The position numbers were made by a program, and so were the translations under genes. From positions 1 through 64,000 of the forward strand of contig NZ_JAFMOF010000003.1 of the NCBI RefSeq assembly GCF_017349075.1: a stretch of DNA of 64,000 nt, given 5' to 3'. Of the stretch, positions 57,793 to 64,000 are shown one piece after another. Within the stretch, counting starts at the first letter, position 1. Each line of letters starts with the position of its first letter. The notes below the pieces were generated by a model that ran no database searches, was not told the DNA's origin, and saw only the letters and a program-made list of their open reading frames with translations. The DNA is from Streptomyces triculaminicus. GTDB taxonomy: Bacteria > Actinomycetota > Actinomycetes > Streptomycetales > Streptomycetaceae.

Positions 57793-59109
57793 ATGAAGAG
57801 AGCGATCCTGCTCCTCATGCACCAGGGCAAGTCGTACACCGAGGAGATCGCCGCGGCCGCCGCCGGGCTCGATCTGGCCCTGGTCGCCCTGAGCTCCCGG
57901 CCGGAGAGGCCGGGGGTGCTGGAGGAGAGCCGCCGGCACCTGGCGGACTGCGTGGTCACCGAGGAATCCGAACTGGGCTCCGGCGACCTCGACAAGGCCG
58001 TTCTCGAACTCGCCGGCCGGGGCTACCGGGTCGAGGCCGCCCTCGCCACCTTCGAGGGCTACCGGCTGCTGATGGCAGAGCTCAACGAGCGGCTGGGCGT
58101 GGACGACTCCGCGGAGGCCGTGTTGCGCCTCTGCCTCGACAAGTACGAACTGCGCCGCCACCTCTTCGCCGAGGGGCTGAGCGAGGTCCGACTGCACCGG
58201 CTCATCCCCGGTGTGCCCCCCGAACTCGACCCCTCCGCGCAGTGGTTCGTCAAGCCGGTACGCGGTGCCTCGTCCTTCGCGACCTTCGTCCTGAACGACG
58301 TCGACGACTTGGCCGACCTGCCCGCGCTTCAGGAGCAGATGCGCGCCGACCAGCGCATGAAGGCAATCTTCATGGACCGGTACGACTTCCTGGTCGAGGA
58401 GTACGTCGAGGGCCCGGAGTTCAGCTTCGAGACCTTCGTCCTCGACGGCCGGGTCCACCACCTGTGCGTCCACGAGAAGGCCCGCGTGGAACGCCTGGAG
58501 CGGACCGTCCTGGAGGGGATGTCGGTCAGCCCGCCCGTGAGCCTCGACCGTGAACTCGTCCTGGAAGGAGCCGACCACGTCACCCGCTGCCTCGCCGCGC
58601 TGGCGGAGCACGGGACGGTCGCCGGCGTCTTCCACATCGAGGTCAAGTACTGGGAGTCGAAGAAGCGCTGGGAGATCATCGAGATCAACCCCCGGATGGG
58701 CGGCAGCCTGATCGACGCCAGCGTCCAGACCGTCACCGGGCACTCCCTCCTGGACCTGTGGACCGAGTCCCTGCTGCTGCCCGAGGGCGAGCGGGACGCC
58801 TTCCACGACCGGCTCACCCGCGCCTCCCAGCTGGAGGCCCTGCGCACCGGCGCACCCACCCGGGCGACCGTGTTCCTCAGCAAGTACGGAGAGAAGGGGC
58901 GGACCGTCGACGCGATCCGCTTCGAGCCGCCCACCCGCCCGCCCCGCATCCTGCGCGTCCACGTGGCGGAGGGCGCCGAACTCGACGCGTCAGACCGGGG
59001 CATCTGCCTGATGGATGCCCTGTGGGACGCGGCGGCCGACGACCTCGAGGCCGAGACCGACTTCCTCGACCGACACGCGACGGAGCATTTCCACGTCAGC
59101 TACCGCTGA
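57793..59109 (+). CDS. ATP-grasp ligase 2
   Basis: 438 residues. ATP-grasp core with WFVKPVRGASSFATFVLNDV, LVEEYVEGPEFSFETFV, and the classic metal-binding end EIIEINPRMGGSLIDASV (Glu-Ile-Asn, more typical than in ligase 1). The C-terminal domain (KTSKYGEKGRTVDAIRFEP-like) resembles carboxylate-amine ligases of antibiotic clusters. GAGGAG 8 bases before ATG 57793. The two ATP-grasp enzymes are only distantly similar, so they should couple different units: a product with two ATP-formed amide bonds is inferred. Confidence 0.87.
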   Translation: MKRAILLLMHQGKSYTEEIAAAAAGLDLALVALSSRPERPGVLEESRRHLADCVVTEESELGSGDLDKAVLELAGRGYRVEAALATFEGYRLLMAELNERLGVDDSAEAVLRLCLDKYELRRHLFAEGLSEVRLHRLIPGVPPELDPSAQWFVKPVRGASSFATFVLNDVDDLADLPALQEQMRADQRMKAIFMDRYDFLVEEYVEGPEFSFETFVLDGRVHHLCVHEKARVERLERTVLEGMSVSPPVSLDRELVLEGADHVTRCLAALAEHGTVAGVFHIEVKYWESKKRWEIIEINPRMGGSLIDASVQTVTGHSLLDLWTESLLLPEGERDAFHDRLTRASQLEALRTGAPTRATVFLSKYGEKGRTVDAIRFEPPTRPPRILRVHVAEGAELDASDRGICLMDALWDAAADDLEAETDFLDRHATEHFHVSYR

Positions 59110-59176
59110 CCACGGCACCACACTCCGCCCCTTTAGTGAACATCCCCTGCGAACCCTCTTGCGTAAGGAGAACGCG

Positions 59177-59926
59177 ATGAACCGCGTGCAGAACTCCGGG
59201 ATCACCTACCCGAAGCCGTTCTACAACGAGGAGCAGAGCCGTCTGAAGAAGGCCGAGCTCGACCGTTACCTGGACAATAAGATGGCGGAGTGGAAGGCCA
59301 CCGTCCCCTTCGCGTCCCACCTGAGCGAGCCGGAGCTCCACCAGGCGTACTACCGCCGCACCCTCATCGAGCACGTGTGGCGTATCCGCCTCTCCCGGGT
59401 CAGCCAGTCCAAGGCCATCTACAAGATCGCCCAGGTCTCGCCCCGTGCCGCCCGCGACTACGCGCAGTACCAGGCCGACGAGATGCTCCACGACAAGCTG
59501 TACGTCAGCGACGCCGCGGCCGCCGGCGTCACGGAGGAGGAGATCCAGGCCACCGAGCCCTACCTCTCCACCCGTCTTCTGGAGGGCTTCTTCTACTACA
59601 CCCTGGAGCACGAGTCGTACCTCGCCCCGGTCGTCTCCAACTACCTGGTGGAGTACACCCAGATCAAGCTCCAGCCGGCGATCGTCGAGAACCTCCAGGA
59701 GCGGCTCGGCAAGGAGAACGTGAAGGGGCAGGCCGCCCACCTCCACGTCGACAGCACCGAGGACCACTCCCAGGAGATGTGGGACATCCTCCACCAGCTG
59801 CTCTTCAGCGAGGAGGACTTCCAGCAGGTGCTCAAGTACATCGACGACGTCCAGGACATCCTCGCGATGTTCTTCCGGGAGATCTACGAGGACACCGTCG
59901 CCAAGCACGCGCAGACCGCCGAGTGA
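59177..59926 (+). CDS. Heme-oxygenase-like diiron protein (TenA/PqqC-type fold)
   Basis: 249 residues, all helical. Metal-type ligands in the expected helices: YQADEMLHDKLY (E102, H105), YYTLEHESYLAP (E145/E147 region), and HLHVDSTEDHSQEMWD (H188-H197 region). This HDO group includes N-oxygenases, desaturases and C-C cleaving enzymes (SznF central domain, UndA, BesC). The reaction here is unknown: nitrogen oxidation or oxidative decarboxylation of the amino acid are the main options. Strong AAGGAG before ATG 59177. Confidence 0.82.
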   Translation: MNRVQNSGITYPKPFYNEEQSRLKKAELDRYLDNKMAEWKATVPFASHLSEPELHQAYYRRTLIEHVWRIRLSRVSQSKAIYKIAQVSPRAARDYAQYQADEMLHDKLYVSDAAAAGVTEEEIQATEPYLSTRLLEGFFYYTLEHESYLAPVVSNYLVEYTQIKLQPAIVENLQERLGKENVKGQAAHLHVDSTEDHSQEMWDILHQLLFSEEDFQQVLKYIDDVQDILAMFFREIYEDTVAKHAQTAE

Positions 59927-60147
59927 TCCGTACGTCCCGGACCCCGCGCCGGCGACAGAACCGGCACGCGGGGACGTCGGGCGCCTGAGGGGTGAACCGG
60001 TCGAGTGATCCACGGGGACCTTCCGTGTCCCCGTCTCGGACCGGAGAAACGACGAGCGGCCGCGAGAGCCCTGGCCGAGGGACGCTCGCGGCCGCCCAGC
60101 CCCACCTCCCCCGGCGCCCCCGCCACGCAGCAGAGAGGAACCCCGCC

Positions 60148-61029
60148 ATGTCCGCAGCCGACACAGCCACGTTCGCCAAGGAGTACCGCGAGAACGGTTT
60201 CGCGGTCGTCGAACGTCTCTTTGATCCGAGCGAGGTCGCCGAGCTCAACACCGCCATCACGGAGATCCTCGACGTCTCCGACGTCAGCTCCGTCGCCGAG
60301 GTGGAGCCGGGTGACAAGGGCATGGCGCGCCGGATCTGGTCGCCCACCAAGCAGCACTCCGCGTTCGAGCGGGCCGCCGCCCACCCCGAACTGCTCGACC
60401 ACGTCGAGGCGCTCATCGGCCCCGACATCCTGTTCCACTACAGCAAGCTCCACCTCAAGGCCCCGCAGGTGGGCAGTGTCGTGGACTGGCACCAGGACTT
60501 CGCCTACTACCCCCACACCAACACCGACCTGGTGACGGCCCTCGTCTACCTCGACGACACCACCACCGAGAACTCCGCCCTCCAGGTCGTCCCCGGCTCC
60601 CACCACCGCGGCCTCGCCGACCACTACCTCGACGGCCACTTCCGCGGCAAGGTGGTGGGCGCCGACGCCCCGGACCCGGAGCTCGCCGTGGCCATCGAGG
60701 CGCCCGCGGGCAGCGTGGTCTTCATCCACCCCCTGCTCCTGCACTACTCCTCCCCGAACCGCTCCGACCGGTACCGTCGCTCCTTCCTGCCGGCCTACCG
60801 GGCGGCCGACGCCTACCCGATCCACTTCGGCCCGCACGCCGGTCACAACGAGGCCGGGGTGAAGCTGCTGCGCGGCCAGGTGTCGGACACGGCACGTGTG
60901 GAGGCCGGGGCGTGGCGTCTCCCGTTCGCGGAGCGCCCCTTCGGCTCGCTCTTCCAGCTCCAGGAGGGCGCCAACCAGACCGCGGACGCGACGGCCACCG
61001 GGTACGCCACGCTGGAGAAGGCGGAGTGA
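60148..61029 (+). CDS. PhyH-family Fe(II)/2-oxoglutarate dioxygenase
   Basis: 293 residues. Facial triad: H115 and D117 in SVVDWHQDFAYYPHTN and H199 in FIHPLLLHYSSPNRS, with R210 in DRYRRSFLPAY as the 2-oxoglutarate anchor. Double-stranded beta-helix elements (NSALQVVPGSHHRGLADHYL, APAGSVVFIHP) fit. Hydroxylates, desaturates or rearranges an amino-acid or small-molecule substrate; phytanoyl-CoA itself is unlikely. AGAGAGGA precedes ATG 60148. Next gene is 7 bases downstream. Confidence 0.9.
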   Translation: MSAADTATFAKEYRENGFAVVERLFDPSEVAELNTAITEILDVSDVSSVAEVEPGDKGMARRIWSPTKQHSAFERAAAHPELLDHVEALIGPDILFHYSKLHLKAPQVGSVVDWHQDFAYYPHTNTDLVTALVYLDDTTTENSALQVVPGSHHRGLADHYLDGHFRGKVVGADAPDPELAVAIEAPAGSVVFIHPLLLHYSSPNRSDRYRRSFLPAYRAADAYPIHFGPHAGHNEAGVKLLRGQVSDTARVEAGAWRLPFAERPFGSLFQLQEGANQTADATATGYATLEKAE

Positions 61030-61036
61030 CAACCCC

Positions 61037-61873
61037 ATGAGCACGCCGAACGTGACGGTCGTCCGCGCCTGCCTGCGGGGCGGCGAGGGCGGCAGCCCCA
61101 CGGCCGTCGTCCTGGAGGACCACGCGGACGGCGCGCCGCTGGGCGACGACGAGCGGCGCCGGATCCCGGTCGCACACGGTGTCTCGCACGCCGTGTACGT
61201 ACGTCACGTCGGCGACGCGACCGAGCTGCGCTTCTTCACCGCGGAGGAGGAACTGCCCGCCTGCGGGCACGGCACGGTCGCCGCCCTCGCCCTCCTCGCG
61301 GCACGGCACGGCGGCGCCGGGCCCTACCGGGCCACCCTCCGTGCCGGGGGGCGCCTCTTCGCCGGGCGGGCCGAGCGCGTCGGCGAGCTGATCACCGCCG
61401 CCTTCGACCCGGGCCCCGTCGATCTGCGCGAACCCACCGCGGAGGAACGCGCCCTCGTTCTTCCGGCCCTCGGTCTCGCGCCGCACGAGGCCGGGCCGGA
61501 CGTCCGGATCGCCGGCGTGGGCCGCGAACGCGTTCTGGTGCCGCTCCCCACCCGGGCCGCGCTCGCCGCGCTGCGTCCGGACCTCGACCGCCTCAGGGCG
61601 GCCTGCGACCGGTTCGGCCTGCTCGGCGCGTACGTTCACTCGGAACCTTCCCCCGAGGGCGCGCTCGCGGCACGGATGTTCGCCCCCTCGATCGGCGTTC
61701 CGGAGGACCTCGCCAACGCCAACAGCACGGCCTGTCTCGCCGCACACCTGGCCGGCCGGGGCACCCACCGGATCGCCGTCGACATGGGCGACGCCCTCGG
61801 CAGCCCGGCCACCGTCACCGCCACGGCGGGACCGGACCTGAGAGTCGAAGTCGGCGGCTTCGCACGGCCGTGA
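61037..61873 (+). CDS. PhzF-like isomerase with replaced catalytic residue
   Basis: 278 residues of the PhzF/diaminopimelate-epimerase-like fold. The second-half signature FFTAEEELPACGHGT is intact, and the second domain opens with RMFAPSIGVPEDLANANSTA (the EDPATGSA region, altered). In the first half, the (L)SE(T/V) motif that carries the proton-shuttling Glu of PhzF (E45) reads VSHAVYV, i.e. His (H51). The family moves double bonds or tautomerises cyclic and enol substrates, which would suit an enolpyruvyl-derived intermediate; the His change points to a different reaction or substrate. Stop overlaps the exporter start. Confidence 0.83.
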   Translation: MSTPNVTVVRACLRGGEGGSPTAVVLEDHADGAPLGDDERRRIPVAHGVSHAVYVRHVGDATELRFFTAEEELPACGHGTVAALALLAARHGGAGPYRATLRAGGRLFAGRAERVGELITAAFDPGPVDLREPTAEERALVLPALGLAPHEAGPDVRIAGVGRERVLVPLPTRAALAALRPDLDRLRAACDRFGLLGAYVHSEPSPEGALAARMFAPSIGVPEDLANANSTACLAAHLAGRGTHRIAVDMGDALGSPATVTATAGPDLRVEVGGFARP

Positions 61874-63234
61874 CGGAGCGACCGATCGGCTCTCTTGAGA
61901 ACGACCGAGCCATTTCGGCGCAACGGAGGAACAGCCAGTTGGACACCATCAGTCGGCGCAGGCCCAGCGAACAGATCGAGCCGACGGCCGGGCGGGGCGT
62001 CGACCGAGGGCTCATGGCCTGGCTGGTGGCCCGCGGTCTGATACCCGAGACGAGCCCCAAACGCGCCTTCGCCGTCGCGACCTTCATCAGCCTGATCGGC
62101 AAGGGCCTCTTCATGTCCGGGGCCGCGTTGTTCTTCACCCGCTCCGTGGGCCTCCCGGTCGCCCAGGTCGGACTCGCCCTGGGCGCCGCCGCCCTGATCG
62201 GACTCGCCGCCGGCGTCCCCGTGGGCCACCTGGCCGACCGGTACGGCCCGCGCGAGGTCTTCCGGCTCACGCTCTTCGTGCAGGCCCTCGCCGTGGCGGG
62301 ACTGGTGTTCGTACGCTCCTTCCCGTCGCTGGTCGCGTGCCTGTGCGTGGTCGAGCTCGCCGTCTCGGCCGGCACGGCCGCCCGCGGCCCGCTGAACCGC
62401 GCCCTGGGCGCCCCGAACCCCACCCACTACCGCTCCTACCTGCGTGCCCTCAACAACATCGCCATCGGCTGCGGAGCCCTCGCGGCCGGCGTCGTCCTGC
62501 AGTTGGACACCAGGACCGCATACGTGTGCCTCATGCTCGGCACCGCCGTCCTGTTCCTCGCCTCCGCGGCCGCCTGCTCCCGCGTTCCGTCCGTGCCACC
62601 GGTGGAGGCCCCGGTGGGAGGCAACCGCTGGCCGGTCCTGAAGGACAAGCCGTACGTGGTGCTCACGGTCCTCGACGGCATCATGTCCATCCAGAACCAG
62701 ATGCTGAGCTTCGCCCTGCCGCTGTGGATCATCGGGCACACCGATGCACCACGGTGGTTCGTCGGTGCGAGCGTGGCCGTCAACACCGCCATCGTGGTCT
62801 GCCTGCAGGTGCGGGTCAGCCGCGGCGTCGTCGACAACATGTCGGCCGGCCGCACCATGCGCCGCGCGGGGGCTGCACTCCTCCTCTCCACCGCCCTCAT
62901 CGCGGTGGCGGGCGGCGCGCCCGGGTGGGTCGCCATGGTCGTCGTCCTACTCGGTGTGGTCTCCTTCACCGTGGGCGAACTGTGGTACGCGGCCGCCTCG
63001 TTCGAGCTGTCCTTCGGCCTCGCTCCCGAGCACGCACAGGGCCAGTACTCGGGTCTGTTCGCCATCGGCCAGGGCCTGTCCAACGCGATCGGCCCGCCGG
63101 TGCTCGGCCTGCTCTGCCTCGGCTGGGGCGAGCCGGGCTGGCTCACCGTGGGAGTGCTCTTCCTCGTCGCCGGCCAGTTCGTACCGCTCGTCGTGAGGTG
63201 GTCCGACCGCACGCGCACACACAGCCCGGGCTAG
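61870..63234 (+). CDS. MFS exporter
   Basis: 454 residues with about 12 transmembrane helices (AVATFISLIGKGLFMSGAAL; LGAAALIGLAAGVPVGHLAD; VCLMLGTAVLFLASAAAC; MVVVLLGVVSFTVGELWYAA; LTVGVLFLVAGQFVPLVV). The MFS motif between helices 2 and 3 is seen as GVPVGHLADRYGPREVF. GTG 61870 overlaps the PhzF stop (GTGA); a TTG at 61937 with a better ribosome-binding site is also possible. Last gene of the rightward operon: efflux of the product and/or self-resistance is inferred. Confidence 0.88.
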   Translation: MTERPIGSLENDRAISAQRRNSQLDTISRRRPSEQIEPTAGRGVDRGLMAWLVARGLIPETSPKRAFAVATFISLIGKGLFMSGAALFFTRSVGLPVAQVGLALGAAALIGLAAGVPVGHLADRYGPREVFRLTLFVQALAVAGLVFVRSFPSLVACLCVVELAVSAGTAARGPLNRALGAPNPTHYRSYLRALNNIAIGCGALAAGVVLQLDTRTAYVCLMLGTAVLFLASAAACSRVPSVPPVEAPVGGNRWPVLKDKPYVVLTVLDGIMSIQNQMLSFALPLWIIGHTDAPRWFVGASVAVNTAIVVCLQVRVSRGVVDNMSAGRTMRRAGAALLLSTALIAVAGGAPGWVAMVVVLLGVVSFTVGELWYAAASFELSFGLAPEHAQGQYSGLFAIGQGLSNAIGPPVLGLLCLGWGEPGWLTVGVLFLVAGQFVPLVVRWSDRTRTHSPG

Positions 63235-63330
63235 GACCGTGCAGGAAACGCCCTCCGTGCCGACCGTACCGGCGACACCGATCGGACCGTGGAAGGACCG
63301 TCCACCGACCGCCGGGCCCGGCGGCCGGCA

Positions 63331-63453
63331 CGGCACGTGGGTGCCGTAGCGCCGCCCCGGCCTGCCGGTGGGTAAGGATGGGGCCATGCCGAACCGCCTG
63401 GCGCACGAGACGTCCCCGTACCTCCTCCAGCACGCCGACAACCCGGTCGACTG
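63331..63453 (+). repeat. Right boundary direct repeat of the island
   Basis: 123 bases, about 95 percent identical to 49507-49632; this copy includes the intact start of the DUF255 gene. Confidence 0.85.
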
Positions 63454-64000
63454 GTGGCCCTGGTCGCCCGAGGCCTTCGCCGAGGCCCGGCGCCGGGGCG
63501 TGCCGGTGCTGCTCAGCGTGGGGTATTCGAGCTGTCACTGGTGCCATGTGATGGCTCACGAATCGTTCGAGGACGCGTCCGTCGCCGACTACCTCAACGA
63601 GCACTTCGTCTCCGTCAAGGTCGACCGCGAGGAGCGGCCCGACATCGACGCGGTCTACATGGAGGCCGTCCAGGCCGCCACCGGCCAGGGCGGCTGGCCC
63701 ATGACCGTCTTCCTCACCCCCGACGCCGAGCCCTTCTACTTCGGCACCTACTTCCCGCCCGCACCCCGGCACGGCATGCCCGGCTTCGGGCAGGTGCTCG
63801 AGGGCGTGCGGGCCGCCTGGAGCGACCGCCGGGACGAGGTCGGGCAGGTGGCGCGGCGGATCGTCCGGGACCTGTCCGAGCGGGCGCTCGCCGTCGACAC
63901 CTCCACCCCGCCCGGCCCCGAGGAACTCCACGCCGCGCTGCTGGGGCTGACCCGCGAGTTCGACGCCGTGCGCGGCGGCTTCGGCGGGGCGCCGAAGTTC
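63386..64000 (+). CDS. Thioredoxin-domain protein (DUF255/spermatogenesis-associated protein 20 family), 3' end outside window
   Basis: 205 residues visible. Start ATG 63386: LAHETSPYLLQHADNPVDWW is the family's conserved opening. A thioredoxin-like CxxC active site lies in SVGYSSCHWCHVMAHESFED, then VKVDREERPDIDAVYMEAVQ and GQGGWPMTVFLTPDAEPFYF. These long proteins combine a thioredoxin-like domain with a glycoside-hydrolase-like barrel. Role unknown; conserved after the mca operon in Streptomyces, where the island now separates them. The frame is open at 64,000. Confidence 0.9.
   Translation, partial: MPNRLAHETSPYLLQHADNPVDWWPWSPEAFAEARRRGVPVLLSVGYSSCHWCHVMAHESFEDASVADYLNEHFVSVKVDREERPDIDAVYMEAVQAATGQGGWPMTVFLTPDAEPFYFGTYFPPAPRHGMPGFGQVLEGVRAAWSDRRDEVGQVARRIVRDLSERALAVDTSTPPGPEELHAALLGLTREFDAVRGGFGGAPKF

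Larger units (their letters stand above)
50571..63234. other. Small-molecule biosynthetic gene cluster (unknown product)
   Basis: Leftward operon: enolpyruvyl transferase, aminotransferase, hydrolase. Rightward operon: ATP-grasp 1, DUF1611, ATP-grasp 2, diiron protein, PhyH, PhzF-like, MFS. Regulator at the left edge. No PKS, NRPS or RiPP maturation enzyme seen. Combining an enolpyruvyl transferase, a HisC-type aminotransferase and ATP-grasp ligases recalls nikkomycin/polyoxin (NikO, NikK, NikS), but the radical SAM enzyme of that pathway is absent; bacilysin-like and dapdiamide-like clusters share only the ligase and exporter idea. Confidence 0.75.

Noticed and set aside
50571..63234. Assignment of the cluster to nikkomycin/polyoxin, bacilysin or phosphonate pathways
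   Set aside because: No radical SAM (nikkomycin), no BacA/BacB-type enzymes (bacilysin), no PEP mutase (phosphonates); only single enzyme types are shared.
1..64000. tRNA or rRNA genes
   Set aside because: I looked for cloverleaf and GTTCGA-type T-loop patterns, particularly at the att sites, and saw none; integration is in msrA instead.
1..64000. CRISPR arrays
   Set aside because: No regularly spaced repeats with unique spacers; the tandem repeats seen are contiguous.

Overview
This window is chromosomal DNA of a Streptomyces or very close relative. It is GC-rich with strong third-position GC, carries mycothiol and GreA genes, has several leaderless Streptomyces-type promoters, and uses rare TTA codons in regulators. 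From memory, the core gene order matches the S. coelicolor SCO4916 to SCO4975 neighbourhood (phosphohexomutase, purine nucleoside phosphorylase, LpdA, DeoR, AccA2, Maf, PccB, BirA, Cya, HutH, MsrA, MetB, IlvA, GreA, Mca, thioredoxin-domain protein). Three blocks of accessory DNA interrupt that backbone.

Backbone, left part (1-24,240): sugar-phosphate and nucleoside metabolism, the flavoprotein LpdA, regulators (DeoR, TetR, IclR), an acyl-CoA carboxylase set (AccA2, epsilon subunit, carboxyltransferase, biotin ligase), Maf and a penicillin-binding protein, then adenylate cyclase, enoyl-CoA hydratase, a GAF-GGDEF protein, histidine ammonia-lyase, an L,D-transpeptidase lipoprotein and a DUF2786 protein. 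Accessory block 1 (24,415-27,228) holds two unknown proteins, one with Gly-Glu-Gly-Ala repeats and a membrane anchor, followed by an intact IS630-family element. Next come a thioesterase, a nucleotidyltransferase pair (one gene frameshifted) and small hypothetical genes.

Accessory block 2 (30,806-39,121) is a nested pair of integrated elements inside the 3' end of msrA. A large serine recombinase sits next to the left attachment site. Three versions of the msrA 3' end are present (native end stranded at about 30,760-30,805, one at about 36,040-36,080, and the one now in use at 39,026-39,110), with an 11-bp core at each junction. Cargo is an HTH/HKD regulator, a NUDIX hydrolase, a HATPase protein, and a low-GC 866-residue TPR membrane protein. 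The backbone then resumes (39,026-49,395): msrA, metB, a frameshifted sigma factor, marR, ilvA, an ABC exporter, greA, mca.

Accessory block 3 (49,507-63,453) is the most interesting part. It is a 13.8-kb island bounded by about 125-bp direct repeats of the start region of the thioredoxin-domain (DUF255) gene; the left copy is decayed and the right copy is intact. Inside is an apparently complete small biosynthetic gene cluster with no PKS or NRPS: a regulator made of two duplicated LuxR-type HTH domains (with a TTA codon), an alpha/beta hydrolase, a HisC-type aminotransferase, an EPSP-synthase-like enolpyruvyl transferase lacking a key catalytic Glu, two ATP-grasp ligases flanking a DUF1611 (DgcN-like) P-loop protein, a heme-oxygenase-like diiron protein, a PhyH-type Fe(II)/2OG oxygenase, a PhzF-like isomerase with the usual catalytic Glu replaced by His, and an MFS exporter. 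I infer a small peptide or amino-acid antimetabolite built from an enolpyruvyl-derived, transaminated, oxidised amino acid joined by ATP-grasp ligases. I do not recognise the product.

Several conserved genes carry single-base frameshifts (accA2, the sigma factor, the nucleotidyltransferase partner, possibly the GGDEF gene), two of them in five-base G/C runs. ilvA carries a scrambled segment best explained by compensating deletions. Sequencing or assembly indels are therefore a real possibility throughout.
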